Positions 33,897 through 43,832 of a stretch of DNA of 64,000 bases are shown in pieces. The stretch is from Pseudomicrostroma phylloplanum (Eukaryota > Basidiomycota > Exobasidiomycetes > Microstromatales): assembly GCA_039545275.1 (NCBI GenBank), contig BCHS01000002.1, positions 372,001-436,000 of the forward strand, given 5' to 3'. Position numbers and translations under genes: made by a program. Below the pieces are notes generated by a model. It searched no databases. It was given only the letters and a program-made list of their open reading frames with translations, and was not told the origin of the DNA. Every line of letters begins with the position of its first letter. Within the stretch, counting starts at the first letter, position 1.

Positions 33897-35646
33897 ATGA
33901 ACTCGCAGCCATCCTTCGATGAGGCTCTGGGCCACAAGCCCACGGTGGCTCAGCGCGAGTCTCGAATTGGATCCATTTACGAGAAGTGTGAGTCTTCGCA
34001 AAGCCCATCACCTTGCGCGAACGGCGGACTGATCCGTCCCTTTTCACCACCCGTGCCTACATGCATCTGTAGATCTCTATGACCCCAGAGACTTGACCTC
34101 GGCGGATCCAGTACTCCGAGCTCTGGCGCGTAGTGCATCCGGATCCGGAGACAACAATGAAGGCTCACTCGCTGCTAGCGGGTACGCTTCACAGCCTTTC
34201 CAAGCCAGCGCTGGTGCGGACAGTGGTGAGACGTATACCGAAGAGCGGAGGGTCCTAGCCAATGGCGGTTCACACACGTTGGACCTCTCAGGCAACCTCA
34301 TGGACGTATTGCTAGAAACAGAGGAGCCTGCTGAAGAACTTGAGGCCTTCGCGTCAGCTCCCACGCCGTTTAAAGAGAGATCGGCCTCTCACAAAGCGCT
34401 CACCGCGCAGCTTGGTCTCGACACACCTCTCCCGCCGACACAAGAGTGGAGAGACAGCAGCTACTTCGCTTCACGGCCTGCAGTCCCCGCGAAGCGAACA
34501 AGCACTTCCTCAAGCCAGGCAAGCACGTCGCCGACAAGAAGCCCTTATCGTACCCCTCAGAAGCCTCCCAGCGCTATCCTCCCGTCACCCAACGCTTCTG
34601 TTCCATCCTCAGGGTCATCGCAGCGCAGTGCCTTTCGGTTTGGCTCATCCTCAGAGGTCGATTCTCTTGCCTCACCGCCTCTCAGTCCTGCTGACCCATC
34701 CAGGAAGACCAGCCCACGCGCACCGAAACCATTGCTCCTGTGTCAAGGCCTCGAACCTGTCTCACCCCCAAAGAGCATAGCCAATCCTCCACCCTTGGGC
34801 TTCTCCGAGGCTGGTGACGCCGCGATGGTGAAGCAGAAATACTCGCTGCTTCGTCGAAGTGTGGCCTTTGTCACGGGTAACAACGAACCGACGCGAAAGC
34901 CTAGCGTATCAAACAGACGGCAGAGTCTCGTGCAAAAGTCGCTCTCCCTGGTCTTAGGTGGACAGAGATCTTCCGGATCAGGCGAAAAGTTCTTCGACGA
35001 AGAAGAAACGTTGGCACCACCTCGTCACAGAGGCTTTGAAAAGGCAGACGCGAAAAGCCCTCAAATCTCTCAATTAGCCAGTCCGCGTGGAGATGCAGCA
35101 GAATGGGACGCAGATGGTGCTGCCGCCCAGTTCTGGAGACGCTTTGAGCTAGCTCAGAAGCGGGCAGAGCAGGACGAGAAATCTTCACACTTTCTGCGGC
35201 AGAGGCTTGATTCCCAGAGGAAGGTCCACATGTGGTCAATCGGGACCGCTGCAGTCCTCATGGTAGCTGCCCTCATTGCCATCATCGTGTGGCGGGCAGG
35301 ACTCAACAACGCAAATGCTCAGCCAAGCGCTGCGGATCAGGGCTCTTTCTCCGGCACTACTGCTCAAGCTCGCCGGAGTCTAAAGCCTACACCTGCACGC
35401 ATTCCAGCGTCTCAACTCAAGCGGCGTCTCATCATCAGGGACCAACTCTGGACCGATGCTCAGGTCAAATCGCCCACCACCAATGCCTGCGGCCCTGCTG
35501 CTACTGCAGCTCAAGAATTTCCCGCCATTGACATGCTTTCCGTTCGATCGCCTGCAGAAGTCGGTGCCTACGATCACCAGGATCCTCGGGCTCACCGACG
35601 ACTCGCAAAGCGCCACTCTCAGATGAGACGGCGCCTGAGCGAGTAA
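33897..35646 (+). CDS. Unrecognised single-pass membrane protein
   Basis: Two exons, 33897-33987 and 34073-35646, join in phase 1 (EK then YLYDPRDL), giving 554 residues. I do not recognise the family. The N-terminal 360 residues are disordered, rich in Ser, Pro and basic residues, with many Ser-Pro and Thr-Pro sites that a CDK or MAPK could use. A charged helix (AAAQFWRRFELAQKRAEQDE, about residues 350-370) leads into one hydrophobic span (WSIGTAAVLMVAALIAIIVW, about 396-415). The 140-residue C-terminal tail is basic and ends in RRRLSE. With no signal peptide, a type II or tail-embedded topology is likely; which compartment is unknown. Confidence 0.62.
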
Positions 35647-36012
35647 GTGCATCTGCGGCACAAGTCAAGCCCCGCGTCCGCCTCAATCCTCTTCCCTCTC
35701 CGGACGATACTCTTAGCATTCTCTTGTCTATGATTCCCGCGCATCTCTTGTGCGTTTGCATTCCTTTCCTCTTACACATACCAGCACCATCATCAATCCC
35801 CTTAGACATCTCATTGCCGCACCATGTAATCCTACCATCCTTCACTTTCATGTCCCCTAAACCTGTGCCAGTCCGACCGAAGTGAACGCCGTAAGGTCAC
35901 CCTCGGGTCCAGTGACATGCAATCAATTCAATCAAAGCCTGCATTCATCTTCCTTTTGTTGAGCTTGCTCACTTGTGTTCGTCGCACCCCTACAAACCGC
36001 CTCCTCGCCGGC
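35647..36012. other. Intergenic between convergent genes
   Basis: Joint 3' flanks of the membrane-protein gene and the acetyltransferase gene. Nothing further seen. Confidence 0.5.
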
Positions 36013-36698
36013 TCAAAGGCCCAGCGTCTGCAATCTCTCAATCCCCTCCTCCTCTAACCTCATCCCCGTCCAACCATCCATGGGCTTTGCCCCCAACACC
36101 TGCTTGTAAAAAGCAATGGAGGGTTCGTTCCAGTCCAGAACGGACCAGTCTACCCGCCCGCAGTTGGTAGACTTGGCGATGCGGCTCAGCTCGCGGAAGA
36201 GGGCCTTGCCGGCGCCCTTGTTGCGGTACGCTTCTAGGACAAAGAGGTCTTCTAGGTAGAGGGAGGGACGGGCGGTCCATGTCGAGCTGTGAGGCGGTAG
36301 AGGTGTAGAGTCAGCATCAGCTATGCGATATATGAGAAGGTCTCGCTGGGTTGGGGCGCTCACAATGAGAAGAAGTACTGCAGTGGTGGAGGGACATCGG
36401 CGTGAGCAGGTTGCAGTGAGTCATTTTGTCTGCTTTTTCTAGTCAGGTAGGGAGAAGAGAAAGTTCTGCTATGACTCACAATAGCCAGCCCAATGGGTTG
36501 CGTCTTGCCATCCACCTCAGCCTCTGCAATAAGACACTTTGCGATCTCCTTCTGGAAGATGTTCTCCTCGATGAGCTCGGGCGTGGCCTTGGCTGCTTGC
36601 GGCTCCTTCTCGTAGATGGCCAGCTCACGAATGAGATGGATGATCGTGGAGATGTCTCCCCGAGTGGCGGGCCGGATGGTAGCAGCTTGCGAACTCAT
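36013..36698 (-). CDS. SSAT-like GNAT N-acetyltransferase (diamine acetyltransferase family)
   Basis: Three coding exons: 36480-36698, a 14-nt micro-exon 36364-36377, and 36013-36286, giving 168 residues. The micro-exon is required: it completes the motif YFFSFSTW, matching the YFFNFSTW of spermidine/spermine N1-acetyltransferases. Other family features are the N-terminal IRPATRGDISTIIHLIRELAIYE, the strand LYLEDLFV (residues about 85-92), the acetyl-CoA loop YRNKGAGKALFREL (R/Q-x-x-G-x-G/A pattern), and the closing VDWSVLDWNEPSIAFYKQVLGA. These enzymes transfer acetyl groups from acetyl-CoA to polyamines or, in relatives, to thialysine. The substrate here is inferred only from family. The length equals the usual 165-175 residues. 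It shares a 327-bp promoter with the ERF2-type gene. Confidence 0.85.
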
Positions 36699-37025
36699 TG
36701 TTGTCAGTGTTGTCTTCGTCGTCGTCTTTGGTCGTTAGTGCGGGGAGCTGCGTCTGCGTAAAGGACAAGCAGGAAGGAACGAGAAGATGTGAGAGCAAAG
36801 GCAACGACGCGGCCGTGGCCCGTGAGCCGGTTCTTGTGCCTGGCGCGGAATTGACTCGTCTCCGGCTGATTTCTCTTTCCGCCGCACATCCCCCCGCCGC
36901 CTCTTTGAGACCAACACACCAACAAAGCTTCTTTCATTATCACCACCTTCGACCCCATCTTCACTGCTATCGTCTGCTCCTTTTCCTAAGCTCACGCCTC
37001 GGACTCGGGATCCGGGAAGGCTGAG
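36699..37025. promoter_or_regulatory. Bidirectional promoter, acetyltransferase / ERF2
   Basis: 327 bp between two start codons facing away from each other. The ERF2 side is pyrimidine-rich (36880-36990). No factor site is called. Confidence 0.5.
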
Positions 37026-39256
37026 ATGGAGACTTCTGCGGCGCCTCCGCTCGATCTCCAGAACTTCACCAAGTCTTTCCCCAGCGGCACAAGAGAGCTC
37101 CAACCTGGACAAGGGCTTGGGGATGAGCCCCGTGACCCGGAGCGATCCGACGAGTCAGAGGTAGACCGCGATGGTGAGGAGAACGGTAGCTTCGTGGTAC
37201 CCAGACGCCGTGGGACAAAACAGTCTATCCTTCCTCCAGCTTCATTCCTAGCACCTAAGCGGAGACCTTCGGCAAAGGCGTTACGATCGACGTACTCGAG
37301 CGCCATGGCCTCAGGATCAGACTCACAAGGCAACCTTCCTGAGCCGATGCCAGAGACGGCCAAGCCAGTCCACTTGGGACATACCGCATCTGCGTCACGC
37401 TCCACCGGACAAAGCCATGAGATTGAGCTTCGAGACGTGGGACCGGAGACAGATGCCTGGCACGGCCATGCTGCCGGGGTGGGGGTTGGTACTAGTAGCA
37501 CTGGTCATGGCGACATTCCCACAAGGACTGTCAAGACATCCTCCGCAACACGAATGACGGCAGCAAGCAGGGAACCACTGTTGTATCCTCCGCGTCGGGC
37601 AGCCGGTTCCGATGGTAGGGATCTGGAGATGAGGGCGGTGCCGGCTGATTTTGGAGTGGGAAGTGCTACCACGACGATGAAGAGCAGTGAGACTCATAGT
37701 AGCGCCTATAATGGCGGCAAGATTACCTCTCCCGGCCACCAGCAGCAAGACAGGCCCTCAGATTCGCACCATCAGCGACCGTCTGATCCTTCACAGACAC
37801 CCAATTCCTCTGCTCGCCCTCCTCCTCCTCCCGGCTTTGTCCTCGAGACGCCAAAGTCTCGCAACTATTCGGCGCACAGAGGCGCAAATCTCTTCTTGAT
37901 CGCTGGTCTGGCCATCACTGCAGATGCCAATCCGTGGTATTTCATCAGCAGCGTCGCGCTCGTCTTGGTCCTGGGAGGACTCTGGCTAGGCTTCGAGGCT
38001 CCCTTCTATTGGCACAGCGTCTCTCCAGCTGTCGTCATCATCTTTGCCTATCTCTGGCTTTCCGTGTTGGTCAATATGCTGTGAGTGCTTGTGATGCCGA
38101 TCGTGACGCATGGCCGGATAGGTGGCTGATCAGCGTTGCTTCTTCCTTTCCCAGGATCGCTGCCTGGAAGGACCCAGGCATTCTTCCGCGGGATCTTGAC
38201 CCCAATCCACCGATGACGACCGGAGATGGAGACTCCGGCTCCATTCGAGCTGGCTTCGACCCTGACGATCCTCTATACACCCCTATGCCCCGAGTGATCC
38301 GCATCAGAAATGGCCAAGACCTGACCGTCAAGTGGTGCGAGACATGTAGGACCTACCGCCCACCGCGAAGCAGTCATTGTCGGATCTGCGACAATTGCGT
38401 GGACCTCATCGATCACCATTGCATCTACCTCAATACCTGCATCGCGCGGCGCAACTACGTCCCATTCTGGGCATTCCTCTCTTACTCCATCCTCACCTCT
38501 TTCTTTATCTTGGTGACGTGCGCGGTACATCTATACCTAGTCACGCTGCCGATATCGGATCCTCTGCCAGTCAATGGCTCTTTTGGCGGGGGTCAAGACT
38601 TCGAAGGCGCTCTGCGAGACAGTCCAGTCAGCGCTTTGCTCTTTTTGCTCCTTATTGGGGCCATCATACCCGTCTGTATGCTATTCAGATACCATCTTCG
38701 AATCGTGGCGCTCGGCAGGACGACAGCAGAAGAGGTGAGTAGACTGCGGGAAAGAGGCATCCGCTGGGAGATCTGCAAGTGACCTTCTTTCGTGCTCCCC
38801 ACCTCTCCCTCACAGATCCGCATCAGCACCAGCCGCGACTACACGCCCAAAGCCGAACGCAAGCAAAAGACCTCCCTGCTACGCTGCCGTGTCGGCAAGC
38901 CAGGCGTGGACCCAAACCCCTTTGCCTACCGCAATCCACTCCGCAACACAGCACAGGTCCTCTTCCGACCCGCCGTGGGTATCGAAAGCTACATCGACCG
39001 TAGAGGCTGGAGAATGAAGGACGCGCGAACTGTACCGCCGCAGGTCCTCGCGTCATTGCAGCAGCGCGCCCCCGCGCCTGCACATCGTGAGGGGCACTAC
39101 GACGGGGCTGAGACATCCACTGCCACGGCGACGGCGACGGCGACGGGCACTGCTGATGAGCCTTATGGCTCGTCTTCCCGCACTCGCAGGTCACAGACAG
39201 ATACGGAGGCGGATACTCATGCAGATCGCTTTTCTTCCTCGTCGACTCGGAGGTAG
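37026..39256 (+). CDS. ERF2: ERF2-type DHHC protein S-palmitoyltransferase
   Basis: Three exons (37026-38080, 38155-38734, 38816-39256) give 691 residues. Erf2 with Erf4 palmitoylates Ras and other proteins at the ER/Golgi. The first 270 residues are disordered, rich in Ser, Pro and charge. Two spans follow (NLFLIAGLAITADANPWYF..., VVIIFAYLWLSVLVNM), then the cysteine-rich domain KWCETCRTYRPPRSSHCRICDNCV with catalytic DHHC (Cys about 441), then two more spans (FWAFLSYSILTSFFILVTC and ALLFLLLIGAIIPVCML). The TTxE motif downstream of the last span is present as GRTTAEE. After the DHHC the usual Pro-Trp-Val is replaced by Ile-Tyr-Leu, while NTCIARRNY is normal. The tail includes the NPFxxRNxxRN motif common to Erf2 enzymes, and a Thr-Ala repeat near residues 640-650. 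Confidence 0.88.
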
Positions 39257-39654
39257 CTACGATGGATCAAGCGACTGCGCGGAGGGCTTAGAACTGGACA
39301 TAGTGGTTTACTGTAATGACTCGTACGATTCCATCTAATAAACATACCCATTGATATCGGCTCCTCACTTCTGCCCATCGAGACGCTTCATAGTGAATTT
39401 CAGTGCAACCGACGAGGTGCGAGCGCGAGAAAGAGGCGACCACAGCACTGATGGTACGGTAGGCGAACTCGGCGGCCCGTCTCGGAGACTTGAGTAGACC
39501 CCTCACAGTATCACTGACATTGATCAAAGAAGTGATGAGATAGAGTTGGAACGACTCTTCGAGAGATGGATGCTGCGTCACGTGACCGCGTTACCAACCG
39601 ATTGCTTACAGATTCTCTGGTATTAGATACGCGTCAGCGTCCTTTCGCTTGACG
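39257..39654. other. Intergenic between ERF2 and the rhomboid relic
   Basis: 3' flanks only; no conserved frame seen. Confidence 0.5.
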
Positions 39655-41128
39655 CTACAGCGGTGGAAGCCTGCAAGAGCCTGTACAGATTCTCTTCGTA
39701 TTTGCTCCTTGTGGTGTCAAGGTCTTCGCGTCATTTGCGCACTTGAGTCCTTTGAGCTTTTTGATCCGTTTACTGTGTGCCTCCCTCTTCCTCTTCACTT
39801 CCGGCTGCGACCACTCGGCATAGAGCTGCTTGCGTGTTGCTGTCCAGCCAGCGAAAACAGGGGAATAGGCATAACCTAGCCCGATCAGTGCAGTGGCCAA
39901 GTGCGCCACATGATCGAAGCGCCTTCGGCCCGACATTAGGCAGAGAATGTCAAACAGACACATACTCTTCAGAGCGGTCAGCTGAAGCTCTCTAAGAGGG
40001 ACACCGCATGGGAGTAGCGGAATCATTTCGTGTCAGCGAGTTCGAGAGACGGAGGATCTTCAGCGCTGTGGCCCCTTTTCGTTTTGGACTTTGAGAACTC
40101 ACTGGACCTTGTCAGGGCTACGACTGCCTGCTCCCACCGCGAGAAGAGCGTACAGCACTGGAGACCCTCCCATGGGATAAAGTTTGCCTGCCTTTCCGCA
40201 TGCTATACGCCACCATCCGGCTGATTTTCCTCTCACAAGCGACCGCTTGGGGACAGCTTCCCGGTAGCGTTTCCAGAGGAACATTCGACGCGTCTCCCAT
40301 ACCACGGTGCTGAACCATCTTGTGGTCGGGGTTATGCCAAAATAGAAGGCAGAAAAGTGCCAGGTGGAATCGAATCTTAACAAGGAGACGTTGAAGCCAC
40401 TCTGGATCGTCAATGTTTTCAAGACTGCGAGTTGAGAGGCAGACGAGCATCTTTTCAGTCCAGCAGTACAAATATCCAGACCTCTTGATTGGTCATATCA
40501 CCAGTACACTGGCCAATGAGAGCCCACAGTCCAAAGCCCTACTAGAACGAACAGCAAGTGTCCGAAAGACTGCTGAACAAAGGAGGAGAGGCACAAATGT
40601 CTCAAGCCCCAAGGCGCATGGGGACGAAGGTGCTGTGGGAGCGCAGGCGACCTCAGCCTTTTGCACATGAAGAATACCACGGTGTCGACGACGATGAACG
40701 GAAGTACCGCAATTTGGTACGTTGGTAGATTCACTTACCTGCGTCGTACGGGTGTCGTGTGGATTAGCTGCACGGCTGACACGCATCGGACGAGCACTGT
40801 GGCAACTGTATCCCTCTACTCACCAGTCCTTGGTAATCGCTCTGGCGTCATTGAAAGTAATGACGAAGTCATGAGCAGATGGTAGCGTCTGAAACACAAA
40901 GTAAAGCTCCGAATACCTGTTCAGAATCGTCTGGCAGATACTATTGAAAGTATCACCTCGCTGTCGTCTGTAGTGCGCCTCCATCTTTGCCATATCAGGC
41001 TCACCTTCACAACTGTCTCCCAGCGTGTCCACTTCCTCAAAAGATTTTGCAGCAAGGTAGACGGTCAAGAGCGTCGAGAAACAGAGGGCCAACCACAACA
41101 TCAACAGGGCTTGTGCCAGTTCCGACAC
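39655..41128 (-). pseudogene. Decayed tandem copy of the PCP1 rhomboid gene
   Basis: Four segments match the exon blocks of the neighbouring PCP1 gene in the same order and strand. 40820-41128 ends in ITKDW at a GTGAGT donor, like RFADW in PCP1. The segment 40498-40738 contains NLPTYQIAVLPF, nearly identical to NLPTYQLAVLPF. The segment 40099-40422 has GGSPVLYALLAVGA..PDK, matching GSSGVVYGLFTL..PDSK. The segment 39655-40026 has DHVAHLATALIGLGYA, matching DNVAHLAGAAFGVAW. The active Ser and His remain, but the GxSG motif reads GGSP. Signs of decay are a TAA three bases into the second block, a TGA at 40498-40500 and loss of the acceptor AG before the last block. The TGA might be removed by an extra intron (donor near 40502, CGCAG acceptor near 40431), but the TAA has no escape I can find. 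A diverged active gene with different splicing is the alternative. Confidence 0.6.
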
Positions 41129-41939
41129 TCGTCAATAATAGTGAGATTGCTGCACTTCTACCAGGATTCGGTGAGCCCATCAGATTTCGCATCCTTCTTG
41201 ACCTTGTGTACAGGCGAGGTCGCCGAAGAGCGGAAAGCAAACCACCCTGAGTACGTTCGGACACCTAGCATCGCTACCGGTCTCGGAGAGCGGTCAAGCT
41301 GCGTCCTCACCTGTAAGCATGTCATGCCAAGGAGCCCGAAGGGACGTCGAGACACGGCAGTGTGCTTCGGCAGCAGTGAGGGCTCTCAACCAAAAGGGTG
41401 CAGCGTACGGTAACCATGCCCGGGGACTAGCAGTGTGGCGACATTGAGACTCGGCAGATTGGGGGATGCATGTCGAGACCGCGTCAATGTGGCGAAGTTG
41501 AGAGCCGGCTGCACGACTGTGAGAGGGCGCTGACCCAGCCTGTGTAGAACGAGTCCTCACATGTTGGTGTGGAAAGGGACCACCGAATCTGTTTGGAAAG
41601 CAAGAGTGGAGAAATCGTCCTCCAGAGCGTCGGGTTGTCAGGGGTATCGGCGCGTCTCTATATCGACGAGGCTTCCGACGGCGGACAAGACGCGACCAAA
41701 GCGCAGGCAGGCAGACGGGCCGTGATAGACTACGGCGATACGAGTAAACGTGCCCGAATAGTGAAGAGACGGTGAAAGGCCATAGAGAATGGTGTTAGTA
41801 GCGTGTAAGTGGTGATCAGCTATTGAAAGGGCCAAATGAAAATTAGACTACAGTTGAACGGGTCGTAAAAAGCATGATGATGAGGTATAGTAGGGGACAT
41901 GGCCGGCGGCCAGGCTATCATGGGAAGAGCAGGCCGACC
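41129..41939. other. Interval between the two rhomboid copies
   Basis: About 0.8 kb with no clear gene. It probably includes the degraded N-terminal part of the relic copy. A loose direct repeat of about 28 bp (TGTGGCGAMRTTGAGA...CGGC) occurs near 41436 and 41490. Confidence 0.4.
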
Positions 41940-43664
41940 CTACGACGACTGCTGACCGCCAAAGATCCGCTGCGCTAGCTTCTTTGGGTCCACCAACCTG
42001 CTGTACTCCCAGATCCAGTATGCGGTGTGGTACCACGCAACACCAAAGGCAGCGCCTGCCAAATGTGCTACGTTATCGATGAAGAAAGACCTTCCCGTAA
42101 TGATGGACATGAGAAGCATGCCGAGGTCGACTGACAATAGGCCAGTCATCGCTGTTCGAGCGCCGACTGCGTAGTCCTGCGGTAGGAAGATGATGCTATA
42201 CATCGTGGAAATCACAAGGTCAGTAAAGTGAGGTCATGGCGCAGCAGTGCTAGCGCTAAGAACTCACCCTATCTTACTGTCGGGGTGCATGATGGCTGTC
42301 AGCGTGAACAGCCCGTATACCACTCCGCTGGAGCCCAGGCTGCCCGAGCTTTCCGCAGCCTTGGACGCAGACGCTAGCCGAGGCGCTGTAGGCGAGCCAA
42401 TTCTCAATGCCTGCTGATAAGCTATGCGCAGCCTTGCAAAGCTCGCTCTCCGCCAAGCCCACGAGCACCCGCCGGAAACAAAGGCGCCACCCAAGAAGAA
42501 GGTGAGGAGCTTGGCGGTAGAGTCGACTTCAGGCAGCTTCCAACCCTCAGCAAGAAGTCCCTCCTGCTTGATTGCCTTCACTTTCTCGATCGGAAAGAGC
42601 TTAGACACGGAGTCAAGTGCTACTGAGCCAACCGAAAGTAAGGCGACTTGGTTGAGGATAAAGTGGAACGGGCCGCGATGCGAAAAAGCGGACGTGAAGA
42701 GTGTGAAGGATCGCTTGTGCCCAGTAACGGTTGCAAAGTTGCGTGACATGAAGACCTTAACAGCAGGGACAGGGATCCACCAGGTGGCGAAGACGGCCGT
42801 ATTGAAGGCTATGAAGGGCAGCACGGCTAGCTGGTATGTGGGAAGGTTGACAGCCCTATGGAGAGCGAAGGATCTGGCGGCCTGGTCAGATCTGAGATGT
42901 CTCGCAACGAAGAGATCTCTGAGCACTCACCAATCTGCAAACCTCAGCCATTGGCGGCTCACAAGGTTTTGGCCCTCCTTCGGCAAAACGCTTGCCGCCT
43001 TCATTGTGGCCGCATAGGCCCGACCAAACAAATCTGCGAGCTCCTGCCTCCAGGCATCCTCCATCCTCTGGCCCGGGGAGAGGTTTGAGAACCAGCCGAC
43101 CCGTCCCCCATTCTCACCGGCTAGCCTCTTGGCTCGCTCTCTAGAGTACACTCCGAGCGCGAGAGGGGCAACGACGAAAGCGAAGATACCCCAGCCGGCC
43201 AGGGTGAAGACATTGCCCCGCCCCTTGCCATTCGCGTGCAGGGAAGCCACGTAAGCCTCGTCAGCAGCGGTGAAGTCAGATTCTTGGATCTCCGGCTGTA
43301 TTGCCTTCGAAGGCGCCTCCGTGGTCTGCGGTACACGAGGTGGGGTATCAGAGGCCAAGTTATTTTGCTGAGCCGACCAGCTCGTAGACGTTGCGAACCG
43401 CCGATGCTGCGACAGAGAACCCGCCCAGGCGGGGCATCGACATTGTGGCAAGATCGGTAACCTCTCTCTGATCGTGGTAGGTGAGCGAGTGAATGCACGG
43501 ATCGATGCTGGGCGAGGCAATGATCGCATTGTCTGAACCCCAGACATGAGCTGCCTTGATCCGAGCGCCATGCTCAGCTGTCCCGCCATCAGGGGCCGTG
43601 GGCCGCAGAGCTGCGAGAAAGCCATCAGCAACGCTACGAAATGGTAGAAGATGTGTTCTGTCAC
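41940..43664 (-). CDS. PCP1: PCP1/RBD1-type mitochondrial rhomboid protease
   Basis: Three exons (42931-43664, 42268-42855, 41940-42195) give up to 525 residues. Mitochondrial rhomboids cut proteins within the inner membrane; yeast Pcp1 processes Mgm1 and Ccp1, and animal PARL is the relative. The N-terminus is rich in Arg, Ser and Ala without acid residues (SRQLMSGVQTMRSLPRPASIRAFTRSP), a mitochondrial presequence. Several in-frame ATGs (43664, 43625, 43589, 43571) precede it, so the exact start is open; one nearer the presequence may be used. After a first span (VFTLAGWGIFAFVVAPLALGVY) and a matrix linker comes the six-span core: NLPTYQLAVLPFIAFN, SAFSHRGPFHFILN (the HxxxN-type motif of the second core span), the catalytic Ser in GSSGVVYG (Ser 421) and the catalytic His in DNVAHLAGAAFG (His 485). 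An unusual insert of about 45 residues precedes the serine helix. The PRP17 stop lies 168 bp upstream. Confidence 0.9.
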
Positions 43665-43832
43665 GAAGTGTCGAGCATTGCCAGGTCAGACGACAAGCTG
43701 GAGAGATTACATACACGAGGTCGCTGGCAAGGGGGCCAGACAGGGGGATGTAGGATCTGGGCGGAGACGTCAACGATGCGAGTCGGTCCGCCAAATTTCT
43801 CCACTTCCGCCAGAGGCGCTCCGTTCCGAGAC

